Assembly: GCA_021773815.1 (NCBI GenBank)
Contig: JAJFJS010000029.1
Span: 1 to 64,000, forward strand
From: Gammaproteobacteria bacterium
GTDB taxonomy: Bacteria > Pseudomonadota > Gammaproteobacteria > Steroidobacterales > GCA-2729495
Reading direction: 5' to 3'
DNA: 64,000 nucleotides
Position numbers and translations under genes: made by a program. Every line of letters starts with the position of its first letter. Position 1 is the stretch's first letter. The notes below the pieces were generated by a model. The model was not told where the DNA came from. It saw only the letters and a program-made list of their open reading frames with translations, and searched no databases. Shown here in pieces: positions 52,806 through 61,975 of the stretch.

Positions 52806-52884
52806 CGCCGGGTACGACTGGTTGCTCGCCGGAGATGATTGCCAGGAAATGATTACCAGGAATGATCACTAGAGAAACGCTGCC

Positions 52885-53547
52885 ATGATGCCTGCAATGC
52901 TGGACAACGTACGCTCGATACTGTGGCTTGGCGCCCATGCGGACGACATCGAGATCGGCTGCGGCGCGACGGTGCTGCAGATCGCCCGGCAACGACCCGA
53001 TATTCAGGTGCACTGGGCCGTGTTCAGCGGTGACGGGCGTCGCCGGACGGAGGCCGAGAACAGCGCCGCGGCATTCCTCGCCGGGTATGCGGATCGCGCC
53101 GTCGAGATTCACGCCTTTCGCGACGGGTTTTTTCCGGATGACTGGGCCGCGATCAAGCAGGAATTTGAGCGCCTCAAGCAGCGCGTCTCTCCCGACCTGG
53201 TGTTCACTCACTATCGGCACGATTTGCATCAGGATCATCGCATCATGTCCGAGCTGACATGGAATACGTTCCGCGACCACCTGATCCTCGAATACGAGAT
53301 CCCGAAATACGACGGCGATCTCGGCCGCCCGAATGTTTTCTGGCCGGTCGATGAAGCCTGTTGTGCCGGCAAGACCGACCTGTTGCAGCAGCATTTTCCG
53401 AGCCAGGCCGACAAAGCCTGGTTCGATGCCGAGCTGTTCCGCGCGCTGATGCGCATTCGCGGCATGGAATGCGCCGCTCCGGGCCGCTACGCCGAGGCCT
53501 TCCATGCCCGCAAGATGCAGCTGTCAGCCGCGGCGGGCACACTGTAA
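52885..53547 (+). CDS. PIG-L/LmbE-family deacetylase
   Basis: 220 residues. AHADDIEIGCG (zinc-site AHxDD, near residue 17) and HYRHDLHQDHR (HxxDH) are the family motifs. It removes N-acetyl groups from GlcNAc-like or other amino-sugar derivatives via zinc. Located 79 nt after methyltransferase 3 on the same strand, it probably belongs to the sugar pathway. The 3' region borders a 304-bp gap before the FN3 protein gene. Confidence 0.88.
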   Translation: MMPAMLDNVRSILWLGAHADDIEIGCGATVLQIARQRPDIQVHWAVFSGDGRRRTEAENSAAAFLAGYADRAVEIHAFRDGFFPDDWAAIKQEFERLKQRVSPDLVFTHYRHDLHQDHRIMSELTWNTFRDHLILEYEIPKYDGDLGRPNVFWPVDEACCAGKTDLLQQHFPSQADKAWFDAELFRALMRIRGMECAAPGRYAEAFHARKMQLSAAAGTL

Positions 53548-53851
53548 GAAAGATCGACGGCTTGCCGCGAAACCCCCGTCTCCACAGGGTTTTAACATAG
53601 GGCCAGCCACCGCCGCGAGCGCTGCCCACACCAATATTGGTATTGTTCGGGGCCCGTGCCGGTCTGTTACACTCACTCTACTAGCATCCGTTTCCAACGT
53701 GTTGATTTGACACGGCTTTAGAAGAACAAACGGGTTGGCGTCAACCACCTTTGACGGATAGCCGATGACCTGCACAAAAATAAAGATTAGTCGCCCTGTC
53801 ACACGTTCCGTTGTGTGCCGGAAGAAACCGGATCGGTCCATGGAGGGACTC
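53548..53851. other. 304-bp intergenic region upstream of the giant exported protein
   Basis: AT-rich leader region. Contains the perfect 12-bp palindrome ACCAATATTGGT (53630-53641). A weak promoter-like pair TTGTTC (53643) and TACACT (53668), 19 bp apart, lies just downstream. The start region carries GGAGGG (53842-53847) five nt before ATG 53852. No other gene is evident. Confidence 0.45.
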
Positions 53852-56800
53852 ATGCTGACAACGCGTCGTATCGCTTTTACCGTGCTCGCACTTTTTGCGC
53901 TGGCCGCTGCTCCGGCATCGGCGAGCGTATTCGTCTCCGATGACTTCAGCAGCGCCAACCTCGACCCGGCGATCTGGACGTTTGTCGACCCGGTCGGCGG
54001 CGGGGCCGCCTCACTGGCCAATGGTGAGCTGTCGATCGCGGTGCCCGCAGGTACCGAACACGATATCTGGTACTCCGGCAACATGTCGGTGCGCCTCATG
54101 CAGCCGACGGACAACGTCGACTTCGAGATCGAAGTAAAGTATGCATCGGTGCCGAGCCAGCGCTTTCAGCTCCAGGGCGTGCTCGTCGAACAGAATGCGC
54201 AAAACTTCATGCGCTTCGATTTTTATAGTGACGGTCAGTATCTCTGGCTGTTTGCGGCCCGCTTCGTGAACGGCTCGCCGACCATCATGTACAACGGCAT
54301 CATCGGCACGCCGAGCGGTGGCGACCTGTACATGCGCATCGCGCGCGCCGGCAACCTGTGGACGCAGTCCTGGTCAAATAACGGCACGAGCTGGACGCAG
54401 TCGACCAGCTTCAGTCATGTGCTTGTCGCCAATCGCGTCGGCCCGTTCGCGGGTAATGCGGGGCCGTCGCCGGCATTCACCGGCATCGTCGACTACTTTT
54501 TCAACACGGCCGCACCGATCGATCCCGAGGACGGCGGCAGCGGTCCGGATACGACGCCGCCGAATTTCTTCAATGAGAAGATCCTGATCATCAGCGAAAC
54601 CGAGATCGCGGCCAGCTGGACGACCGACGAACCGGCCGACGGATTTGTCGAATACGGCCTGACGACCAACTACGAACTCGGTTCGCTCAGCGATGCGGCG
54701 CTGAGCACGGATCACAGCTTCTCGATCAGCGGCCTGCAGCCGGATACGACCTACCAGGTGCGTTTTTCATCGACGGATGCCGCGAGCAACACGACGACGT
54801 CCGCGAACTATTCGGCCTACACGTCGGCACTGCCGACACTCGACGTCTGGTACGGCAGTCCGCAAATATTCGGCAATGTCGGGCGGGCGCAGGAATGGGT
54901 CAATATCCTCGGTAACGCGAGTGATCCCGACGGTATCGATTCGGTGACCTACTCGCTGAACGGCGGGCCGGACATCTCGCTGACAGTCGGCTCCGACCAG
55001 ATTCGCCTGCAGGATACGGGTGACTTCAACGTCGAGTTCAGTTTCGACGACCTGAACGTGGGCGCGAACACCGTGTCGGTGACGGCGACGGACAGCCTCG
55101 GCTATCAGAGCACCGAGGCCGTGACCGTGGACTATGCCGGCGGCGCTTTCCAGCCGCTCGATTATTCGATTGACTGGTCATCCGTCGCGAACATCCAGGA
55201 CGTCGCGCAGGTCGTCGATGGGCTGTGGGCGCTCGACGGCGACACGGTCCGGACGCTGCAGTTCGGCTACGACCGGCTGGTCGCGATCGGCGATGTGTTG
55301 TGGGACGACTACGAGGTCACGGTGCCGATCACCGTGAACGAACTTGATCCGCGTTGCGCACAGGTCTGGTGCGCGGGCGGCGGGCCGATCGTCGGCGTGC
55401 TGACGCGCTGGCTCGGTCATAACTTCACCGGCGGCACACCGAACGCGGGCTGGTTCCCGATGGGCGCGCTCGGCGCGTACAAATGGACGAACAGCGGTTC
55501 GTTCATGGAGATCTATCGCGGTCAGGACGGCCTCGTCGTCGAGCAGGACACGAGCGTAACGATGCCGCTCGGCGTCCCGCACATGTTCAAGGTGCGTTCG
55601 GAGACGTTGCCCGGATCGAACCGCTACAGCTTCAAGATCTGGCCGCAGAGCGACCCGGAACCCGCAGCCTGGAATTACATTCTTGACGAACCGCTGTCGG
55701 CGACCGCCAATGGTTCGTTGCTGCTCGTCGCGCATCACGTCGATGCGAGTTTCGGCGATGTCGTCGTGACGTCGCTCGTCGACACGACGCCGCCGGCGAT
55801 CTCGAACATTCAGACGACGCCGACCGACACGACGGCGACGATTACGTGGCAGACCGATGAGACCTCGACGAGCAGCGTTGCCTGGGGATTGACCAGCGCG
55901 CACGAACTCGGGACGGAGTCCGATGCCGGACTCGTGACATCACATGCGATCTCGCTGACCGGGCTGGACCCCGACACGACGTATCACTTCGCCGTGACGT
56001 CGGTCGATAACGCCGGCAACCCCGGTGTGTCCGGCGACCTGACGTTCGTCACCGACAGCGCCCAGCCGCCGGATACGACGCCGCCGGTCATCAGCAATGT
56101 GCAGGTGGCGGTCACCGAGTCGACGGCCACCGTGACCTGGCAGACGGACGAACCCGCGGGCAGCGATGTCGCCTACGGCCCGACCTCGGCCTACGAGAAC
56201 GGTTCGACCGGCGGTGCGACGCTCGTGACGAACCACAGCGTCGTGCTCACGGGCCTGACGTCCGACAGCACGTATCACTACCAGGTCGGCTCGACGGATG
56301 GCAGCGGCAACGGGGCCGCAACGGTGGATGCGACCTTCACGACGGACGCAGGGCCGCCGCCGACGACCGATGTCCTGTCCGACGAGTTCGACGGTCCGCT
56401 CGATACGGACCTGTGGACCTTCGTCGACCCGCTCGGCGATTCGTCGATCACGACAACCGGCAGCCAGGTGGCGATTACCGTACCTGGCGGAAAGTCGCAC
56501 GATGCCTGGTCCAGTTATGACTTTGCCCGGATCATGCAGCCGGTCGCCAACAACGCGGACTTCGAGATTGAGGTCAAGTTCGATTCGCCGGTCACGGCCG
56601 CCTATCAGATCCAGGGCATGCTCGCCGAACAGGATCAGTACAACCTGATCCGCTTCGACTATTACAGTACCGGTTATCAGACCCGGCTGTTCGTCGCGAG
56701 TTTTACCAACGGCACGCCCAGTGTCCGCGCCGATGCCGGTGTGTCCGGCGCCGTGCCGCTGTACCTGCGCGTCAAGCGCGAAGGCAGCCAGTGGACCGTG

Positions 56801-58444
56801 ACGTATTCCAGTGACGGCATCGCGTGGAGCACACTCGTGTCGTTCTCGCGCGGCATGACCGTCAACAAGGTTGGCGTCTATGCGGGCAATTTCCGCGGCG
56901 ACAACAATCCGCCGGCGCACACGGCCGTGATCGACTACTTCCGCGTGACCGGCGCGCCGCCGGTCGTCGACACGACGCCGCCGGTCATCAGCAACGTGCA
57001 GGTCTCCGCGATCACGACTTCGAGTGCGACGATCACGTGGCAGACCAATGAGGCGGCCGACAGCGCCGTGGCCTACGGGCCGACCAGTGCGTACGAGGAC
57101 GGTGTGACCGGTAGCGGCGCCTTCGTCACGTCGCACAGCGTGACGCTGACGGGGCTGACCGATGACTCGACCTACCACTATCAGGTGCGTTCCACGGACG
57201 ACGACGGCAACCCTGCGGCGACCGGCGACCTGACTTTCACGACGGCCACCGTGCCGCCGCCGGATACGACACCGCCGGTCATCAGTAACGTGCAGGTCTC
57301 CGCGATCACGACTTCGAGTGCGACGATCACGTGGCAGACCGACGAGGCGGCCGACAGCGCCGTGGCCTACGGGCCGACCAGTGCGTACGAGGACGGTGTG
57401 GTCGGCAGCGGCGCGTTCGTCACGTCACACAGCGTGACACTGACGGGGCTGACCGATGACTCGACCTACCACTATCAGGTGCGTTCCACGGACGACGACG
57501 GCAACCCTGCCGCGACCGGCGACCTGACGTTTACGACGGCAATCATTCCGCCGCCGGATACGACGCCGCCGGTCATCAGCAATATCCAGGTCACGTCGAT
57601 CACGGCTTCGGGCGCGACGATCACATGGCAGACGGATGAGCCGGCCGACAGCGCCGTTGCGCACGGCACGACGACGGCGTACGAGAACGGCAGCGTGTCG
57701 AACGCATCGCTCGTCACATCGCACGCCATCGCGTTGACGGGCCTGGGCAGTGCGACGACCTATCACTTCCAGATCAGCTCGAGCGATGGTAGTGGTAATC
57801 CTGCCAGCTCCGCCGATCTGCAATTCACGACGGATACGATCACGGTACCGCCCGGCAGCGTGGTTGCCGATGATTTCTCCGGCGAGCTCGATACCGGGCT
57901 GTGGACGCTGCACGATCCGATCGGCGACAGCAGTGTTTCGACGACCGGCACGCAGGTCGCGATCGTCGTGCCCGCCGGTACATCGCATGACGTCTGGCAG
58001 TCGGCGAACAATGCGCCGCGCCTGCGCCAGTCCGTATCGAATACGGACTTCGAGATCGAGGTCAAGTTCGATTCGCCGATCAACCAGCAATACCAGCTGC
58101 AGGGTATCCTCGTCGAACAGGACAACGGCAACCTCGTGCGCTTCGATTTCTACAGTACGAACAATAACAATCGCCTGTTCGCGGCGACCTTCAGCAACGG
58201 GTCGCCGTCGGTGCGTAACGATGTCATCGTCTCGACCGGCGCGCCGATGTACATGCGCATCAAACGCGCCGGCAATGTCTGGACGCAGTCGTATTCCTAC
58301 GACGGCCTGAGCTGGACGACCGCGACGTCGTTTACGCACTCGCTGCAGGTGAACTATGTCAGCCTGATGGGGGGCAACTTCGCTTCGAGCGGCAGTGCGC
58401 CGGCGCACACGGCCCTGATCGATTACATTCACCTCGTGCCGTAG
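53852..58444 (+). CDS. Giant exported fibronectin-III/jelly-roll repeat protein
   Basis: About 1,530 residues. Sec signal (1-24). Order by eye: a concanavalin/DUF1349-like jelly roll (about 26-232), FN3 (about 237-325), an Ig/cadherin-like unit (about 330-427), a second laminin-G-like domain (about 430-645), two FN3 (about 648-842), a jelly roll (about 845-1035), three FN3 at 98-residue period, and a final jelly roll (about 1340-1530). Repeats recur as DTTPPVISNVQV. No LPXTG, TM or PEP-CTERM tail, so it is released or bound by its domains. Many polysaccharide-binding and degrading proteins look like this; no catalytic motif is visible. GGAGGG sets ATG 53852. Confidence 0.85.
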   Translation: MLTTRRIAFTVLALFALAAAPASASVFVSDDFSSANLDPAIWTFVDPVGGGAASLANGELSIAVPAGTEHDIWYSGNMSVRLMQPTDNVDFEIEVKYASVPSQRFQLQGVLVEQNAQNFMRFDFYSDGQYLWLFAARFVNGSPTIMYNGIIGTPSGGDLYMRIARAGNLWTQSWSNNGTSWTQSTSFSHVLVANRVGPFAGNAGPSPAFTGIVDYFFNTAAPIDPEDGGSGPDTTPPNFFNEKILIISETEIAASWTTDEPADGFVEYGLTTNYELGSLSDAALSTDHSFSISGLQPDTTYQVRFSSTDAASNTTTSANYSAYTSALPTLDVWYGSPQIFGNVGRAQEWVNILGNASDPDGIDSVTYSLNGGPDISLTVGSDQIRLQDTGDFNVEFSFDDLNVGANTVSVTATDSLGYQSTEAVTVDYAGGAFQPLDYSIDWSSVANIQDVAQVVDGLWALDGDTVRTLQFGYDRLVAIGDVLWDDYEVTVPITVNELDPRCAQVWCAGGGPIVGVLTRWLGHNFTGGTPNAGWFPMGALGAYKWTNSGSFMEIYRGQDGLVVEQDTSVTMPLGVPHMFKVRSETLPGSNRYSFKIWPQSDPEPAAWNYILDEPLSATANGSLLLVAHHVDASFGDVVVTSLVDTTPPAISNIQTTPTDTTATITWQTDETSTSSVAWGLTSAHELGTESDAGLVTSHAISLTGLDPDTTYHFAVTSVDNAGNPGVSGDLTFVTDSAQPPDTTPPVISNVQVAVTESTATVTWQTDEPAGSDVAYGPTSAYENGSTGGATLVTNHSVVLTGLTSDSTYHYQVGSTDGSGNGAATVDATFTTDAGPPPTTDVLSDEFDGPLDTDLWTFVDPLGDSSITTTGSQVAITVPGGKSHDAWSSYDFARIMQPVANNADFEIEVKFDSPVTAAYQIQGMLAEQDQYNLIRFDYYSTGYQTRLFVASFTNGTPSVRADAGVSGAVPLYLRVKREGSQWTVTYSSDGIAWSTLVSFSRGMTVNKVGVYAGNFRGDNNPPAHTAVIDYFRVTGAPPVVDTTPPVISNVQVSAITTSSATITWQTNEAADSAVAYGPTSAYEDGVTGSGAFVTSHSVTLTGLTDDSTYHYQVRSTDDDGNPAATGDLTFTTATVPPPDTTPPVISNVQVSAITTSSATITWQTDEAADSAVAYGPTSAYEDGVVGSGAFVTSHSVTLTGLTDDSTYHYQVRSTDDDGNPAATGDLTFTTAIIPPPDTTPPVISNIQVTSITASGATITWQTDEPADSAVAHGTTTAYENGSVSNASLVTSHAIALTGLGSATTYHFQISSSDGSGNPASSADLQFTTDTITVPPGSVVADDFSGELDTGLWTLHDPIGDSSVSTTGTQVAIVVPAGTSHDVWQSANNAPRLRQSVSNTDFEIEVKFDSPINQQYQLQGILVEQDNGNLVRFDFYSTNNNNRLFAATFSNGSPSVRNDVIVSTGAPMYMRIKRAGNVWTQSYSYDGLSWTTATSFTHSLQVNYVSLMGGNFASSGSAPAHTALIDYIHLVP
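56969..57840. repeat. Three 294-bp FN3-encoding direct repeats
   Basis: Units begin at about 56969, 57263 and 57557. The first two are almost identical at DNA level over the ~280 bp; the third has diverged. Each encodes a 98-residue FN3 repeat starting DTTPPVIS. Recent duplication or gene conversion is likely. Confidence 0.85.
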
Positions 58445-58455
58445 GCGACCCGCCG

Positions 58456-59952
58456 TCAGGGTAGCAGCCGGCCGAGGGCGCCGTTGCCGAGGCGCGCGCG
58501 CAGCTTGTCGGCGACGAAGCGTTCCGCGCCGGCTGGCCGGCCGGCCAGCCGCCACAGAAACAGCAGCACGGCCGTGTAGACCAGTGCACCGACGATCATC
58601 GCCCCGATCAGGCGTCCCGTCTGACCGGGCATGCCGGCGGCCGTGCCGGCCCAGCCCGTAAACGTCGTGACGGCCGCGTACATCGCGATCGTTGCGACCG
58701 CCGGACGCCAGATCTCGCGCAGGAACCGCGCCACGCTCAGGTCGAGCAGGCGGAACAGCAACCCAAAGATGACCGGCATGAACAGCAGCGCGACGGCCAG
58801 GTAGGTCCATGCGGCGCCGATCGCGCCGGCGGATCGGGTGAACGTGATCAGTGCCGGTATCAGCACCGCGACGCGCAGCGCCGCGACGATACTCAGATAG
58901 TGAGGCTTGCCCATCGCCAGGAACACGGTGCCGGTATTCGTCAGCATGGCATTCGTCGTGCCGTACAGTGCCAGTACCGCAATCAGCGGTGTCGCATCAA
59001 CCCACTGTTCGCCGAGGAACACGGCGACGAGCAGGGCGGCGATGGCGGCAATGCCGGCGCCCGCCGGCAGTGCGAACAGGGTGATCATCGCCAGCACGTT
59101 CAGATAGCCCTGCTGCAGCAGGGACTGGTCCGACGACATCTTGGCGTAACCGGGGAACACGGCGCGATTGATCGGCATGCTCAGCTCGGTCGTCGGCAGG
59201 TTGGAAATCTCGTACGACAGGCTGAACAGGCCTAGCGTGCGCGCGCCGGAGATCCGGCCGATGATGAAATCGGCCGAACGCAGCCACATGAACTCGAAGA
59301 CGTTGAGCAGGAAGATCCATTTCGAGAAGCGAAACAGTTCGCCGCTCGTGGCCAGCGAGAAACGCGGCCGGTAGGCATGCATCCAGTAGCTCAGAATCAC
59401 TCCGAACACCTTCATGACCGTGATGCCGATGATCAGCGCCCAGTAATTGCGCAGCCACAGCGCGAGCGGGATCGTGACGACAAATCCGGAAAACCGCTTT
59501 AAGAACATGAAATTGAATTCACGGTTGAACTGCATGTCCTTGCGAAAGTCGACGACCCCGATGTTCTCGAAGCCGCGCACGAATGTGCCGATCGCCAGGA
59601 TATACATGATGACGACGAGTCGGGGTTCGTTATAGAAGACGGCCGCCGGGCCTGCGATCGCGAAGAGGATCAGCGCCGCGGCCAGACCGAACAGCACGTT
59701 GAACGTCCATGCCGTGTCGTAGTGGGACCGGTCGGCATCCTGCTTCTGAATCAGCATGATGTCGAAACTGAAGTAGCCCATCAGCTCGAGTACGGCGATG
59801 ATCGACATCGCCATCGCGACGATGCCGAAATCGGCCGGCATCAGCAGGCGGGCCAGGATGATCGTGCTGACGATGCCCAGGCCGCGACCGACAAGCTTGA
59901 ACAACAGCATCCACGCGACGCCCTTGGCCATTTTCTGGTTGATGTCTTTCAT
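58456..59952 (-). CDS. Oligosaccharide flippase (Wzx/MOP family)
   Basis: 498 residues, about 12-14 TM helices across the whole chain, with the early MAKGVAWMLLFKLVGRGLGI and helix loop charges typical of Wzx/MurJ-like MOP exporters. Moves lipid-linked oligosaccharide across the inner membrane. It lies 11 nt convergent with the giant exported protein gene, and downstream of the GT2 gene on the same strand (42-nt gap), so those two form an operon. Confidence 0.88.
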   Translation of the reverse strand: MKDINQKMAKGVAWMLLFKLVGRGLGIVSTIILARLLMPADFGIVAMAMSIIAVLELMGYFSFDIMLIQKQDADRSHYDTAWTFNVLFGLAAALILFAIAGPAAVFYNEPRLVVIMYILAIGTFVRGFENIGVVDFRKDMQFNREFNFMFLKRFSGFVVTIPLALWLRNYWALIIGITVMKVFGVILSYWMHAYRPRFSLATSGELFRFSKWIFLLNVFEFMWLRSADFIIGRISGARTLGLFSLSYEISNLPTTELSMPINRAVFPGYAKMSSDQSLLQQGYLNVLAMITLFALPAGAGIAAIAALLVAVFLGEQWVDATPLIAVLALYGTTNAMLTNTGTVFLAMGKPHYLSIVAALRVAVLIPALITFTRSAGAIGAAWTYLAVALLFMPVIFGLLFRLLDLSVARFLREIWRPAVATIAMYAAVTTFTGWAGTAAGMPGQTGRLIGAMIVGALVYTAVLLFLWRLAGRPAGAERFVADKLRARLGNGALGRLLP

Positions 59953-59994
59953 GACTGGTTGGGTCGTCGCGGCCGTGCCCGTGTTTGCGGGCTT

Positions 59995-60927
59995 TCAGCG
60001 GCTGCGCAGGTTGCGTTGGAGGAGCTGGGTAACGTCGTTCATCAGGTGTCGGCGATTCCAGTTGGTGGCGCGACAAATATCCCATAAGCAGGCGAATTTT
60101 TCCGTACTGGTGACATCCGCAAGGACGACCGATTTCACGTTTTCCCGGATTCGCCGCCAGAATGGCAGCGCGAAGCGTCCGGACTTGGATGAATCGTACC
60201 AGTTGGTAAAGCCCGCCGAGCCACCGGTCGACAGCGCCGAGCGGTCGGCGTGTTCGCGATGGAAGAACAGCGTCTCGTGAACCTGGTGGAAGCGGCCGGC
60301 GAGCGCGAGGCGTCCGAGCAGCACGAGATCGGAACCCACGTAGCCGCCGATCAGCGGCGTGGCGCGCAGCGCGTCGGCGCGCATGACGCCGAAGATCTCG
60401 TTGACGATATGCCCGCCCGTCGCATAGAGCCGAAACAGGTCGCGGCGCCCGGCGCCGTTGGTGTCGATCGGGAACTCGAAAGCGCCGAGGCTCCGGTCGT
60501 CATCGTCGACGAACTCGATATCCGTGAAGCACAAAACGACCGCCGGATCCCGGTCCAGTACGGTGACGCAGGTGGCGACGAAAGCCGGATCGTGCAGATC
60601 GTCGTGCGCCGCCCACTTGAAATACTCGCCGCGGGCGAGGCGGAAGGCCTGGTTGAAGTTCCACGCCGCGCCGCGATTGACCTCGCTGCGTGAATAACGC
60701 ACGCGCGGGTCGCGGTCCGCATAGGCGCGACAGATCGCGGAGGTGGCATCGGTCGAAGCGTTGTCGGTGATGATCAGCTCGAAATCGTCGCAGGTCTGGG
60801 CGAGCAGAGAATCGATGGCCGCGGCGACGAAGGTCTCGCCGTTGTAGACCGGCAGCCCGATCGAGACCCGCGGCGGCGCGTTGTCGGCGGCGTCCGCGGC
60901 GGGGCGTGATGGCGATTCGGCGATCAT
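59995..60927 (-). CDS. Glycosyltransferase family 2
   Basis: 310 residues, GT-A fold. VSIGLPVYNGETFVAAAIDS at the N-terminus, ELIITDNASTD, the DXD-like AHDDLHD (Asp pair) and later acidic catalytic residues. Transfers a sugar from a nucleotide donor to a lipid-linked chain. Same operon as the flippase. Confidence 0.9.
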   Translation of the reverse strand: MIAESPSRPAADAADNAPPRVSIGLPVYNGETFVAAAIDSLLAQTCDDFELIITDNASTDATSAICRAYADRDPRVRYSRSEVNRGAAWNFNQAFRLARGEYFKWAAHDDLHDPAFVATCVTVLDRDPAVVLCFTDIEFVDDDDRSLGAFEFPIDTNGAGRRDLFRLYATGGHIVNEIFGVMRADALRATPLIGGYVGSDLVLLGRLALAGRFHQVHETLFFHREHADRSALSTGGSAGFTNWYDSSKSGRFALPFWRRIRENVKSVVLADVTSTEKFACLWDICRATNWNRRHLMNDVTQLLQRNLRSR

Positions 60928-61093
60928 CGGCCGGTACGATACATCAATGCCCGACCCCGGTCAGGACGCGTGTCGCGGTCCGGGTGCGCCGCAAGTACGG
61001 ATAATTCCTGACATTCGGCGGCTGCGGCGCCCCGGGACGCGATGCTATGATGGCCGTCGGCCCGGATCGCGGGAGTCCGCCAACGCGGTAGTT

Positions 61094-61405
61094 ATGTTCG
61101 GTATCGGCTTTCCTGAATTGTTGTTGCTCGGCGTCGTCGCGCTGGTCGTTATCGGGCCGGAACGGCTGCCGGTCGTGCTGCGCACGCTCGGCGAGTGGAT
61201 CGGCGGCGTCAAGCGCGGTTTCGCCGATATCCGTCGGCAGGTCGAGGATGAACTGCACCTGGCCGAGATTCGTCAGGAGATCGATGAATCCTCGGCGCTC
61301 CGGGAGATTCGCGAGGCCAGCATGAGCCTGCAGGAAATCGAGCGGCCCGCCGAGCCGCCGACCGACCCGCGTCACTGGCCAGGCATGCCGCCCGGCGACG
61401 CGTGA
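61094..61405 (+). CDS. tatB: Sec-independent translocase subunit TatB
   Basis: 103 residues. MFGIGFPELLLLGVVALVVI TM helix with the conserved Glu8, then PERLP hinge and an amphipathic helix (LRTLGEWIGGVKRGFADI), with a charged tail. These features identify TatB rather than TatA. The flanking sequence holds no tatA or tatC, which usually neighbour it. It acts in the inner membrane to recognise twin-arginine signals. Confidence 0.9.
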   Translation: MFGIGFPELLLLGVVALVVIGPERLPVVLRTLGEWIGGVKRGFADIRRQVEDELHLAEIRQEIDESSALREIREASMSLQEIERPAEPPTDPRHWPGMPPGDA

Positions 61406-61442
61406 CAGCGTCCGGTTCCCGGATCCGCCGGGCACTGCGGCC

Positions 61443-61458
61443 CCGCGAATAAACGCGG
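61443..61458. terminator. Short hairpin between convergent tatB and unknown gene
   Basis: CCGCG-AATAAA-CGCGG, partly extendable by GC pairs, in the 54-bp gap between the stops at 61405 and 61460. Small stem, no strong T tract. A weak candidate for a bidirectional terminator. Confidence 0.35.
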
Positions 61459-61459
61459 C

Positions 61460-61801
61460 CTAATAACCCAGGTCTTCGACGACGGCGACAAGGTCCGCGA
61501 AACTCGCGGCCTCGAGCTTGGCGATCAGCGCCCCGGTATCCAGCCCCTCGATATCGAACTTGCCGTCGCGGACGTCGTCGGCCATCTCGACGATCTCGTA
61601 CGACGCCAGGTAGCCGGCCTCGCAGACCTTAAGTAAACACAGCCGCTCGGGCTCGGTCAGCGGGACGCCGTGCCTGCGCATGATCTCCAGGTAGCGTTCG
61701 GCGGCCCGATTCAGCTTGCCACTGATTTGCATGGTGTTTTTTTCGGTCTCGGTCAGCGCGATCAGCGGCGGGCCGAAGTAGATCGGGGTCTTTTTGTTCA
61801 T
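61460..61801 (-). CDS. Small helical protein, unknown
   Basis: 113 residues, no TM or signal. It opens MNKKTPIYFGPPLIALTETE, then has helical heptads (AAERYLEIMRRHGVPLTEPE) and an acidic C-terminus. I do not recognise the family. It diverges from the ferredoxin gene and converges on tatB. Confidence 0.55.
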   Translation of the reverse strand: MNKKTPIYFGPPLIALTETEKNTMQISGKLNRAAERYLEIMRRHGVPLTEPERLCLLKVCEAGYLASYEIVEMADDVRDGKFDIEGLDTGALIAKLEAASFADLVAVVEDLGY

Positions 61802-61975
61802 GGATACCAGTGATTTATACGTATTTCGACCGTGCGGCGATCTGTAGACAATGAGCGCCCAACAGAGGTTCCGAATTCGATCCCGCAGTATATGAGCAGT
61901 TCCGTATCAGGGCAAAGGCTCGCGGAGGGAACCGGGCGGCCGAGAAGGAATGCCAACCCGACAGGGAGTGATGAC

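Noticed and set aside
53700-53790. GEMM-like fragments (CAAACGGG, GGATAGCCG) in the leader of the giant exported protein
   Set aside because: The order and spacing do not fit a c-di-GMP riboswitch.
55940-57178. Long leftward frame opposite the FN3 protein (and the similar one at 57425-58810)
   Set aside because: Antisense to clear FN3/jelly-roll repeats; composition is repetitive Arg/Gly/Val with no recognisable domain.
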